Source of the DNA: Butyrivibrio sp.
Lineage (GTDB): Bacteria > Bacillota > Clostridia > Lachnospirales > Lachnospiraceae
Assembly (NCBI GenBank): GCA_017470505.1
Contig: JAFUYO010000042.1
Coordinates: forward strand, 1 to 52,223
Direction of reading: 5' to 3'
DNA: 52,223 nt
The stretch's first letter is position 1. Every line of letters begins with the position of its first letter. The translations under genes were made by a program, and so were the position numbers. Of this stretch, positions 17,083-25,008 are shown piece after piece. The notes beneath the pieces are model-generated. The model was not told the DNA's origin. It made no database searches and saw only the letters and a program-made list of their open reading frames with translations.

Positions 17083-18200
17083 AAAAGAGAAATCCCGGCT
17101 TTGAGCTTCTCCGCATAATCGCCATGTTCATGATCCTGTTCCTCCACTATAACCAGCACACCGGCGCTCTCCTCAAAGTGGGAGAGAATTACAGCGCAGT
17201 TAAGATATTTGCCAATATAATCGAGTCTTTTTGCATCGCGGGCATAAACACCTATGTGCTCATAAGCGGATTCTTTTTATCCAAGGGAAGGCCCAGGATC
17301 ACAAGGCTCTTAAACCTTCTATTGCAGGTGTACTTTTACACCCTTGTGATATCCGTAGCCATGATGGCTGTCGGCTCCTACGCCTTAAGGGAAGGAAATT
17401 TTGTGTACAAGCTATCGCAGTACATCTTCCCGATATCCACCGAGCACTACTGGTTTGTCACTGCCTATGTGATAATGTATGTGCTATCGCCCGTCATGAA
17501 CGCAGCCGCGGAGCACCTTACAAGGCGGCAGCTGAAAGCTGTTATAATCGGGCTCCTTGTGTGGTTCTCGTTTATAAAGAGCTTTGTGCCGCTCCTCTTT
17601 CCCACGGACAGGTTCGGCTATGACTACGGGTGGTTTATCTGCCTGTACCTGATCGCGGCATATATCCGCAGGTACGACGTTGCGCTGTTTGGCTCGGCCC
17701 AAAAGAGCGCCGTGGTCTATCTCGCATCGTGCTGCTGCATAGCCGCAATGAGCATATCTCTGTACTTTGTTAACCTCAGATGGGGCGGCTTTGTACACTA
17801 TCAGACCGTTCCCTTTGGATACAACTTCTTCTTTACGCTGACGGCTTCGCTCGGGCTCTTTTCCTTCTTCCGCAACTTCAGGATGAAGGAGGGAAAATTT
17901 GCGGACGCAGTGAGGTTCATCGGTCCCTTGACCTTCGGCGTTTATCTTCTCCACATGCATGTGGAGATCAGGGACAGATGGGTCGACTGGATAAGCGCAC
18001 TTTTTGGGAAAGCGCCTATGGACAACATCCTGCTCTTTTCCTGGCACGCAGTAAGGACCGTAGTTATAGTCTTTGCTGCCGGGATATTTGTCGACTGGGT
18101 CAGGAAACTTATTTTTGACTATCTTTCGAGAGCGATTCGGAATACATGGATTTCAAAGAAGCTATTCAGACTTGATGAGGAAATATGGAAGCAAACCTAA
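17079..18200 (+). CDS. Membrane acyltransferase (acyltransferase family 3)
   Basis: The 373-residue integral membrane protein has about ten spans. It begins NPGFELLRIIAMFMILFLHYNQHTG, which contains the conserved Arg and the His of the acyltransferase-3 family (OatA/WecH/NolX-type). These enzymes transfer acetyl or other short acyl groups to sugars at or across the membrane. It is translationally coupled to the ABC flippase (ATGA overlap) and overlaps the next gene by 16 nt. This suggests O-acylation of the exported glycan. Acyl group and acceptor are unknown. Confidence 0.85.
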   Translation: MKKRNPGFELLRIIAMFMILFLHYNQHTGALLKVGENYSAVKIFANIIESFCIAGINTYVLISGFFLSKGRPRITRLLNLLLQVYFYTLVISVAMMAVGSYALREGNFVYKLSQYIFPISTEHYWFVTAYVIMYVLSPVMNAAAEHLTRRQLKAVIIGLLVWFSFIKSFVPLLFPTDRFGYDYGWFICLYLIAAYIRRYDVALFGSAQKSAVVYLASCCCIAAMSISLYFVNLRWGGFVHYQTVPFGYNFFFTLTASLGLFSFFRNFRMKEGKFADAVRFIGPLTFGVYLLHMHVEIRDRWVDWISALFGKAPMDNILLFSWHAVRTVVIVFAAGIFVDWVRKLIFDYLSRAIRNTWISKKLFRLDEEIWKQT

Positions 18201-19924
18201 GGAGCTTTTTTTACAAACTGAAAAAATTCCAGACTCCGCTCGAGAAAAGCGTATTTCCGATAGTCCTTCTGCTGTATCCTCTCCTGGGGGCAGGGGAGGG
18301 GCTCGACATAACGGATACGTCCTACAGCCTTGCAAACTATGAGTTTCTGGACAAAATAGATCCGATGTGGGCGCTGTCAACCTTCCTGTCGAACTTAACG
18401 GGCGGCGCGATCATGCACCTTCCGGGCGCGGGGTCGATGCTCGGGATGAACATCTACTGCAGCTTTGTCATCAGCGGCATAGCGCTTATTTGCTACTATC
18501 TGCTCTCCAAGTGGGAGCCGCACTGGATGATATTTCTGGGGGAGTTTATCGCGATCAGCCTCTGCTGGTGCCCGAGGGTCATCCTCTATAACTACCTGAC
18601 CTACCTCTTTTTCAACATGGGTCTCTTACTGCTCCTTATCGGGATGTTTGACTGGAGGAGGCAGAATATTTTTTTATTTTTGGCAGGTGTCTGCCTTGGG
18701 CTTAATGTGATGGTCCGCTTTCCCAATATCACTGAAGCTGCGCTGATACTTGTGCTGTGGTTCTACGAGGCGATAACAGGCGATGAGTTTGTAAAGGCCC
18801 TTAAAAAGACACTTATCTGCATAGGCGGATATGCGGCAGGGGTCCTTGTACCCTTACTCTTTATCATGGCAAAGTACGGGGCGACTTCCTACTTTGAGAT
18901 GATAGGGAGCCTGTTTGGAATGACGGGAGGAGCCTCTGACTACACAGCGGGAGGAATGCTATCATCGATCATTTCGGCGTACCTGACAGCGTGCGCCGAC
19001 ATGCTGATAATGATACCGTGCGTGGCTGCCGGCATCATCATGTTCCGGCTCTTTAAGGGAAGATTTGTACTGACAAAAAAGCTTTTGTACGTGCTGGGGA
19101 TCCTGATCCTTGTCAGATATTTCTTTTCCACGGGCACGTTTACAAGAAATTATTACTACTACGACTCTGTATTTGGCGCAGCCATGATGTTCGTGATATT
19201 CTCGCTCATCCTCGGCGTCATCGGAAGTCTCGGAATTTTAAACGGAAGCCGCCAGGAGAGGGCACTATCGTTTTCCATGGTGCTCGTGATACTGATAACT
19301 CCGCTCGGGAGCAACAACTACACCTACCCAGTCATCAACAACCTCTTCTTCGTGGCACCGGTGAGTCTGTGGATGTTCAGACGCCTCATGTTCAGACTGG
19401 GGGACGGCGATCTTCACTTTGCCTGGCAGGGCATGGTCACAATGGTCATAGCATACCTTCTGGTGCAGGGGACGATCTTTCGCGCACTCTTTGCCTTCGG
19501 AGACGGGATGGACTCTCAGGTTCGCGATTCATTCAGTACAGTGCCCAAAGTATCCGCAATGAGGACAACGAGGCAGAAAGCGGAGGATCTGGACGAGCTG
19601 GCAGAAGCGCTTAATTCGTCGGGACTTCGAAGCAGGAAGGCAATATTTTTCGGCGCAGTTCCGGGGCTGTCCTACATCTTTGACATGGAGCCCGCGATCG
19701 ACACGGTATGGCCCGACCTTGACAGCTACGGGACGGATAAGTTTGTGACGCAGCTAGAGGTCGTATCAGAAGCAAAAGGCGCTCTTCCTGTTATAATAAA
19801 GGGCAGGGGAGCAGTAGAGTATGCCTCCTATTCATCCAAGGAGGAGGAGCTCTTGGACTTTATGTATGAAAACGGGTATAATTTAATCTTTGAAAATGAC
19901 AGCTATGAACTTTATGCAGATTGA
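18185..19924 (+). CDS. GT-C-like polytopic membrane protein
   Basis: The 579-residue protein has about eleven predicted membrane spans. The first extracytoplasmic region carries DITDTSYSL, an acidic motif where GT-C glycosyltransferases keep their catalytic residue. The last 130 residues form a soluble, probably extracytoplasmic domain with FGAVPGLSYIFDMEPAIDTVWPDLDS. It starts 16 nt inside the acyltransferase gene and is followed at once by a GtrA-like gene. By context it could transfer a polyprenyl-phosphate-linked sugar delivered by the GtrA/GtrB homologues. I do not recognise a named family; the function is inference. Confidence 0.6.
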   Translation: MEANLRSFFYKLKKFQTPLEKSVFPIVLLLYPLLGAGEGLDITDTSYSLANYEFLDKIDPMWALSTFLSNLTGGAIMHLPGAGSMLGMNIYCSFVISGIALICYYLLSKWEPHWMIFLGEFIAISLCWCPRVILYNYLTYLFFNMGLLLLLIGMFDWRRQNIFLFLAGVCLGLNVMVRFPNITEAALILVLWFYEAITGDEFVKALKKTLICIGGYAAGVLVPLLFIMAKYGATSYFEMIGSLFGMTGGASDYTAGGMLSSIISAYLTACADMLIMIPCVAAGIIMFRLFKGRFVLTKKLLYVLGILILVRYFFSTGTFTRNYYYYDSVFGAAMMFVIFSLILGVIGSLGILNGSRQERALSFSMVLVILITPLGSNNYTYPVINNLFFVAPVSLWMFRRLMFRLGDGDLHFAWQGMVTMVIAYLLVQGTIFRALFAFGDGMDSQVRDSFSTVPKVSAMRTTRQKAEDLDELAEALNSSGLRSRKAIFFGAVPGLSYIFDMEPAIDTVWPDLDSYGTDKFVTQLEVVSEAKGALPVIIKGRGAVEYASYSSKEEELLDFMYENGYNLIFENDSYELYAD

Positions 19925-19947
19925 GACATAGTTTAAAGGAGATAAAT

Positions 19948-20427
19948 ATGGCTGAAACAAATAAAGAAAAGAAAAAGGATATTTTCGACAGGATGATGTC
20001 GCTTCCCGTCCTCAATATCTTTGAACCCTTCTACAAAAAACACAAGGAGGTACTGATGTACCTTCTGTTCGGAGGACTTGCGTTTTTCCTGAACCTGGGG
20101 CTCTTTTTCCTGCTCGATAAGACGGGCATGAACGCGCTCCTAAACAACTGCATCTGCTGGGTTGTGTGCGTGCTCTTCCAGTTCTTTACCAACAGGACCT
20201 GGGTCTTTGACGCGGAGGTCGACTCCAGGGAAGGCTTTTTTAAGCAGATGGGCTCGTTTTTTGCCGGAAGGCTCTTTACCCTCGTGGTGGAAGAGGTTAT
20301 ACTTGCGGTATTCATAACACTTTTGCATCTGCCGTCAATGCCGGTAAAGCTCTTTGCTCAGGTTGTTGTCATTGTGCTCAACTACATCATCAGCAAGCTC
20401 ATAGTGTTCAAAAAGGAGAAGAACTAA
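19948..20427 (+). CDS. GtrA-family membrane protein
   Basis: The 159-residue protein has four membrane spans, beginning EVLMYLLFGGLAFFLNLGLFFLLDK, and the family-typical NRTWVFD between spans two and three. GtrA proteins are thought to help flip polyprenyl-phosphate sugars made by GtrB so that a membrane transferase can use them outside. The ATG at 19948 is chosen because AAAGGAG stands just before it; an in-frame TTG at 19921 would add nine unlikely residues. The GtrB partner is probably at 24064 or 2085, and candidate transferases are the GT-C-like proteins around it. Confidence 0.88.
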   Translation: MAETNKEKKKDIFDRMMSLPVLNIFEPFYKKHKEVLMYLLFGGLAFFLNLGLFFLLDKTGMNALLNNCICWVVCVLFQFFTNRTWVFDAEVDSREGFFKQMGSFFAGRLFTLVVEEVILAVFITLLHLPSMPVKLFAQVVVIVLNYIISKLIVFKKEKN

Positions 20428-20430
20428 ACC

Positions 20431-21567
20431 ATGCGTATCAACTTTAACGTTCCTCCCTTTACGGGAAAAGAATACGAATATATAAAGGAATGTGTCAGGG
20501 ATCAGAAGATCTGCGGAGACGGCAAATACACAGCCCTCTCCAACGAGTGGATAGAGAAAAAGACAGGTGTCAGAAAGGCGCTTCTGACAACGAGCTGCAC
20601 CCACGCAACTGAGATGAGCGCTATCCTTGCGGGTATAAAGGAGGGGGATGAAGTCATAATGCCCTCCTACACCTTTGTGTCGACAGCAAACGCATTTGTC
20701 TTAAGGGGCGCCAGGGTTATTTTCGTCGACATAAGGCCCGACACCATGAACATAGATGAGAACCTGATAGAAGCGGCCATCACTCCGAAGACGAGGGCAA
20801 TCGTTCCCGTCCACTACGCAGGAGTAGGGTGCGAGATGGACACCATCATGGACATCGCAAAGCGCCACAACCTCCTCGTCATAGAGGACGCAGCCCAGGG
20901 AATCATGGCGACATACAAGGGCAAGGCCCTCGGCGCTATCGGAGATTTTGGAAACTACAGCTTCCACGAGACCAAGAACTACAGCATGGGAGAGGGCGGA
21001 GCTCTGCTTCTGCGCGATGACACCTACGTGGATGACGCGATAATCGTAAGGGAGAAGGGAACCAACAGGACGCTTTACAAGCTCGGCAAGGTCGACAAGT
21101 ACAGCTGGATATCGCCGGGATCATCCTATCTTCCAAGTGATATGAACGCAGCCTATCTCTACGCCCAGCTCGAGGTGGCAGATGAGATAAACAGCGCAAG
21201 ACTTGACCACTATGACCGTTACTATGAGGCATTAAGGCCCCTTGAAGAGAAGGGACTTATTGAGCTTCCATACGTGCCGAAAGAGTGCGTACACAATGCC
21301 CACATGTTCTATATTAAGTGCAAGGACTTCGAGGAGAGATCGGGGCTTATAAAGTATCTGACATGGAACGACATCCTGCCCGCATCCCACTATGTGCCTC
21401 TCCACTCATCCAAGGCAGGGCTCATCTACGGCGAGTTCAGGGGTGAGGACAAATATACCACCAGAGAGAGCGAGAGGCTCCTGCGCCTTCCCATGTACTA
21501 CAGGCTAACAGACGATGACCTTGACGAGGTTGTTATGAGAGTTAAGGAGTTCTATAAATTCACATGA
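20431..21567 (+). CDS. wecE: dTDP-4-keto-6-deoxyglucose aminotransferase (WecE/RffA-like)
   Basis: This 378-residue PLP enzyme of the DegT/DnrJ/EryC1/StrS family is expected to make dTDP-4-amino-4,6-dideoxy-D-galactose (Fuc4N) from dTDP-4-keto-6-deoxyglucose with glutamate. The match to Escherichia coli WecE, recalled from memory, is close through long blocks such as GDEVIMPSYTFVSTANAFV (72-90), VDIRPDTMNIDE and TAAI-type VHYAGVGCEMDTIM. The PLP lysine is K182 in FHETKNYSMGEGGA. RmlA and RmlB, which would supply the substrate, are not in the window. The gene is coupled by 4-nt overlap to a membrane protein. A GNAT acetyltransferase follows at 23483 and might acetylate the new amine. Confidence 0.9.
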   Translation: MRINFNVPPFTGKEYEYIKECVRDQKICGDGKYTALSNEWIEKKTGVRKALLTTSCTHATEMSAILAGIKEGDEVIMPSYTFVSTANAFVLRGARVIFVDIRPDTMNIDENLIEAAITPKTRAIVPVHYAGVGCEMDTIMDIAKRHNLLVIEDAAQGIMATYKGKALGAIGDFGNYSFHETKNYSMGEGGALLLRDDTYVDDAIIVREKGTNRTLYKLGKVDKYSWISPGSSYLPSDMNAAYLYAQLEVADEINSARLDHYDRYYEALRPLEEKGLIELPYVPKECVHNAHMFYIKCKDFEERSGLIKYLTWNDILPASHYVPLHSSKAGLIYGEFRGEDKYTTRESERLLRLPMYYRLTDDDLDEVVMRVKEFYKFT

Positions 21568-23369
21568 ACAGAAAACTAATTGTCAGCTTCATAGCACCTT
21601 TTTTGCTTACTCTTGCGCTGGTGGCACTTTCAGCTTTTTTTGGAGATTTTTACTTTGACCTCAATGACGACGTCCTGATGAAGGACATTTTATCCGGCGC
21701 CTACACCGGGACGCCGGAAGGTCATAACATACAGATGCTGTATCCGGTCAGTTTCGCGATCGCCGCTATTTACAGGATCGCCCCCGCCTTCGACTGGTAC
21801 GGCATCTTTTTGTGTCTCTGCCAGTTCCTCTGTGTGTTTATCGTGATAAAGAGGATAATGGACAGGCAGGATAGGGACACACGCAAAATAGCGGTGGGAG
21901 TCCTTACTCTCATCATTATCTGCGGGTGCTTTTTTGCACACCTTGTATTTGTGCAGTACACCTTCACCTGCGGACTTTTGTCGGCTACTGCGGCCTTCCT
22001 TGTCATGACTCACAGAGAGGAGGATAAATGGGGCTTTGTCCTTCCTCTCATCCTGATAATCCTTGCGTACCTCATAAGGAGTGAGATGCTGCTCTTAACC
22101 CTGCCCGTCGTGGGTGTCGGGATCCTCATTAAGTGGGGGCTTACCCGCCTTGACATAAAGCCGTACTACAGTGAGGGCGTAGAGATTTCAAGGTACGGGG
22201 ATAAAAAGAAGCTCTTTAAGAGATATGTCTTTCTTTGTGTTGCGATAATTGCAGGCCTTGTAATCTCGCAGGCTCTGCACATGGCAGCGTACAGCGGCGC
22301 CGATTGGAAAGCCTTTAATGCGCTCTTTGACGCGCGGACTGAGCTCTACGACTTTCAGTATATCCCCGACTATGCCGAGAATAAGGAGTTTTACGATCGT
22401 GTAGGGATATCGGAGGCTGAGCAGAAGCTCCTTATAAACTATAATTTTGGAATCGATGACGAGATAGGGACTGAAGTCCTGAGCGCGGTAGCCTCATATG
22501 CCGCAGGCCTTCGCACTGAGACCACGCCTCTTCCTGTTGCGCTGATACAGAGCATCCCGGGGTATCTGTACAGACTTCGGCACATCGCTTTCTGGGACAG
22601 TTACGAGTATCCCATGACGGATTCACCTCTTAACATGATTACAGGAGTTTTTTACATCGGAGCGCTTATCACCCTCCTCGCAGGGAAAGAGAAGGATAAA
22701 AAGCTGTTTGGCTTTTGCGGGCTCATCCTTTTATTTGCATGCAGGAGCAGCCTGTGGCTGTATATAATCGTAAGGGGGCGCGACCCCATCAGGATAACCC
22801 ACCCCCTGTATCTCATGGAGATGGCAGTGCTTCTCGGGATGATTGTCATGGGAAGTAAAGATAAGAAAGCCTGCTTATTTGCATCCCTCATAGTATCAGC
22901 TGTTATCGCGGGAATTTTCATCCCGAACCAGATATCTGTTGTGAAAAGCGAGATGGAAGAGAGAGCTCTCATGCGCTCGCACTACGACGAGCTCTATGAA
23001 TATTTTAAAGAGAACAGCTCCTCCTTTTATTTTGTCGATGTCTACACCTCGGTCTCAGCTACTGATGAGGGCGAGAAGACTTTTTCTGAGAAGATGTTTG
23101 AAAATGTGGACAACAGCGCCTATAACCACGACCTGATGGGAGGATGGGCAAGTAAAAGCCCTCTCTACTACGAGAAGCTTTCCCGGAATAACTTCTCGTC
23201 GATGCAGGATGCGCTTTTGCAGGACGGGGTCTTTTTTGTAGCCAGGGAGTCCTCCGACATAGAATGGGTAAGCGAGTACTATGAGGACAAGGGCATAAAG
23301 TGCAGTATCGAAAAAACGGACACCGTTGCAGACGTCTTTAATATATACAGGCTGTCTAAGGATGAATAA
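21564..23369 (+). CDS. GT-C-like polytopic membrane protein
   Basis: The 601-residue protein has about eleven spans. After the first span come FYFDLNDDVLMKDILSG and YTGTPEGHNIQMLYPVS, an acidic motif and a conserved-looking region placed as in GT-C glycosyltransferases. The last 125 residues (from about 475) are soluble and probably extracytoplasmic. The start overlaps the stop of wecE by 4 nt (ATGA), so synthesis of the aminotransferase and this protein is coupled. That pairing hints that it handles a Fuc4N-containing donor or acceptor. Family assignment is not certain. Confidence 0.6.
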   Translation: MNRKLIVSFIAPFLLTLALVALSAFFGDFYFDLNDDVLMKDILSGAYTGTPEGHNIQMLYPVSFAIAAIYRIAPAFDWYGIFLCLCQFLCVFIVIKRIMDRQDRDTRKIAVGVLTLIIICGCFFAHLVFVQYTFTCGLLSATAAFLVMTHREEDKWGFVLPLILIILAYLIRSEMLLLTLPVVGVGILIKWGLTRLDIKPYYSEGVEISRYGDKKKLFKRYVFLCVAIIAGLVISQALHMAAYSGADWKAFNALFDARTELYDFQYIPDYAENKEFYDRVGISEAEQKLLINYNFGIDDEIGTEVLSAVASYAAGLRTETTPLPVALIQSIPGYLYRLRHIAFWDSYEYPMTDSPLNMITGVFYIGALITLLAGKEKDKKLFGFCGLILLFACRSSLWLYIIVRGRDPIRITHPLYLMEMAVLLGMIVMGSKDKKACLFASLIVSAVIAGIFIPNQISVVKSEMEERALMRSHYDELYEYFKENSSSFYFVDVYTSVSATDEGEKTFSEKMFENVDNSAYNHDLMGGWASKSPLYYEKLSRNNFSSMQDALLQDGVFFVARESSDIEWVSEYYEDKGIKCSIEKTDTVADVFNIYRLSKDE

Positions 23370-23397
23370 ATCTCGTAACTATTCCGAGCCAAGACCC

Positions 23398-23415
23398 GGA
23401 AACGCTCGCGTTTCC
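23398..23415 (+). other. Intercistronic hairpin
   Basis: GGAAACG (23398-23404) and CGTTTCC (23409-23415) form a perfect 7-bp stem with the tetraloop CTCG. Outer bases CCGA and TCGG (23384-23387, 23422-23425) may extend it. No T-run follows. It lies in the 113-nt gap between the membrane protein and the GNAT gene, of which the remainder shows nothing recognisable. Confidence 0.4.
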
Positions 23416-23482
23416 TCGTTGTCGGATATCTGCCAAATGAAAACATTTAAAAATGCATCTGCCCGGGTTTAAAGGAATTCAA

Positions 23483-24010
23483 ATGTGTGAAAACAGGATC
23501 CTCATAAGAGGAGAGAAGGTGTGCCTGCGGCTCATGGAGGAGAACGACTTCCCCCTCATAGTCAGTTGGCGAAATAAAGAGCACGTCAGGAAAAACTTCA
23601 TATACAGGGAACCTTTCACCCTTGAGGGGCAGTACGAGTGGAAGAGGACCATGATTGACACGGGCAGGGTTGTCCAGTTCATGATCTGCGAAAAAAACAC
23701 CCTCACCCCCGTCGGATGCGTATACTTAAGGGACATCGACATGGATGAGAAAAGGGCCGAGTACGGGATTTTTATCGGAGAAAAAGAGGCTCTTGGGCGC
23801 GGCTACGGGAATGAGAGCGCATCTCTAACCGCTTGCTACGCTCGGGATGAGCTGCACCTTGAAAAGCTGATGCTCCGGGTTTTTACCAGAAATACCGCAG
23901 CGATAAAGAGCTATGAGCACGCAGGCTTTACAAGGAGCATGGATATCCCCGATGTTGAGTGCAGCGATGGTCAAAAAGATGATATGATAATTATGGAACT
24001 TCGTTTATAG
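23483..24010 (+). CDS. GNAT acetyltransferase (RimJ/RimL/PseH-like)
   Basis: The 175-residue soluble protein has the GNAT core: VCLRLMEENDFPLIVSWRN near the N-terminus, GCVYLRDIDMDEKRAEYGIFIGEKEALGRGYGNESASL with the acetyl-CoA pyrophosphate loop (G-RG-GNE), and VFTRNTAAIKSYEHAGF at the end. ATG 23483 is preferred because AAAGGAA precedes it; an upstream ATG at 23453 lacks a site. In this setting it probably N-acetylates the 4-amino group of a dideoxy sugar nucleotide, as PseH and WecD do. Which donor it uses (WecE or PglE product) is not readable. No PglD homologue is present, so it could also fill that role. Confidence 0.75.
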   Translation: MCENRILIRGEKVCLRLMEENDFPLIVSWRNKEHVRKNFIYREPFTLEGQYEWKRTMIDTGRVVQFMICEKNTLTPVGCVYLRDIDMDEKRAEYGIFIGEKEALGRGYGNESASLTACYARDELHLEKLMLRVFTRNTAAIKSYEHAGFTRSMDIPDVECSDGQKDDMIIMELRL

Positions 24011-24017
24011 AGAAAAG

Positions 24018-24044
24018 GTTACTGCCAGGAAATAAGGCGGTAAC
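24018..24044 (+). other. Intercistronic hairpin
   Basis: GTTACTGCC (24018-24026) pairs with GGCGGTAAC (24036-24044) using one G-U pair, with a 9-nt A-rich loop. It fills most of the 53-nt gap before the next glycosyltransferase. No T-run follows. Confidence 0.45.
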
Positions 24045-24063
24045 GGGAAAGAGGCATACAGAT

Positions 24064-25008
24064 ATGTCCGGTAAGCTTATCAGCTTTGTCATTCCCTGCT
24101 ACAGGTCCGAGAAGACCCTTGGGGGAGTTGTAAAAGAGATAGATGATACCTTCAGTAAGCTCGATAAATATGACTGCGAGATCATACTTGTAAACGACGG
24201 ATCGCCCGACTCAACCTGGGATGAGATCAGAAAGATTGCAGGCGCAAAAAAAGGAAACGTAGTCGGAATAAACTTTGCCAAAAACTTCGGGCAGCACGCA
24301 GCCATAATGGCGGGGCTAAAAGAGAGCAGAGGGGATTATGTAATCTGCCTTGATGACGACGGGCAGACCCCTGCGAGCGAGGCGCCAAAGCTCCTATCCG
24401 CCCTTGAAAACGGGGCTGATGCCGCCTATGCCAGATACAGCAAAAAGCAGCACAACGTATTCCGTAATTTCGGGACGGCGATGAATGAGTGGATGGCTCA
24501 CGTCATGCTGGGAAAGCCCAAAGATCTCTATGTGTCGAGCTACTTTGCGGTTAAGCGCTTTGTTGTAGACGAGATGGTGAGGTACGAGAGCTCCTACCCC
24601 TACGTTATAGGGCTCGTTCTTCGGACCACCGGCAATATCGTAAACGTCGATGTGAACCACAGAAGGCGAGAGGTCGGACAGAGCGGCTACACCTTCACAA
24701 AGCTCCTTGCTCTCTGGATAAACGGCTTTACCGCCTTTTCGATAAAGCCCTTAAGGATAGCGACCTTTACAGGCGTTGTATTTGCAATACTTGGATTTAT
24801 CTACGGAATTTATACCGTTATCAAGAAGTTCGTGGTGTCGGATGTGCCTGTCGGCTTTTCGGCTCTTATGAGTGCGGTCATTTTTATCGGCGGAATGCTC
24901 ATGCTGATGCTGGGAATGATAGGGGAGTATCTGGGAAGGCTCTACATATCCCAGAACAAAAATCCGCAGTATGTGATACGGGAGACGACCCGCGATGGAG
25001 AGAAATAA
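24064..25008 (+). CDS. GT2 family polyprenyl-phosphate glycosyltransferase, GtrB/ArnC-like
   Basis: The 314-residue protein has an N-terminal GT-A domain with SFVIPCYRSEKTLGGVVKEI, LVNDGSPDSTWDEI (about 43-56), GINFAKNFGQHAAIMAGL and the metal-binding DDDGQTP (about 97-103). Two C-terminal spans follow (about 236-257 and 269-292), then GEYLGRLYISQNKNPQYVIRE. It transfers a sugar, or an aminosugar as in ArnC, to undecaprenyl phosphate. The gene overlaps the next membrane protein by 14 nt and lies 3.6 kb from gtrA. It differs clearly from the GtrB-like enzyme at 2085, so two polyprenyl-phosphate sugars may be made. Confidence 0.87.
   Translation: MSGKLISFVIPCYRSEKTLGGVVKEIDDTFSKLDKYDCEIILVNDGSPDSTWDEIRKIAGAKKGNVVGINFAKNFGQHAAIMAGLKESRGDYVICLDDDGQTPASEAPKLLSALENGADAAYARYSKKQHNVFRNFGTAMNEWMAHVMLGKPKDLYVSSYFAVKRFVVDEMVRYESSYPYVIGLVLRTTGNIVNVDVNHRRREVGQSGYTFTKLLALWINGFTAFSIKPLRIATFTGVVFAILGFIYGIYTVIKKFVVSDVPVGFSALMSAVIFIGGMLMLMLGMIGEYLGRLYISQNKNPQYVIRETTRDGEK

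Noticed and set aside
24036-24047. GGCGGTAAC resembles the ops element (GGCGGTAGCG) that recruits RfaH in enterobacterial polysaccharide operons.
   Set aside because: It differs at a key position, lies inside a hairpin arm in mid-operon rather than in a leader, and the rest of the window looks like a Firmicute without RfaH.
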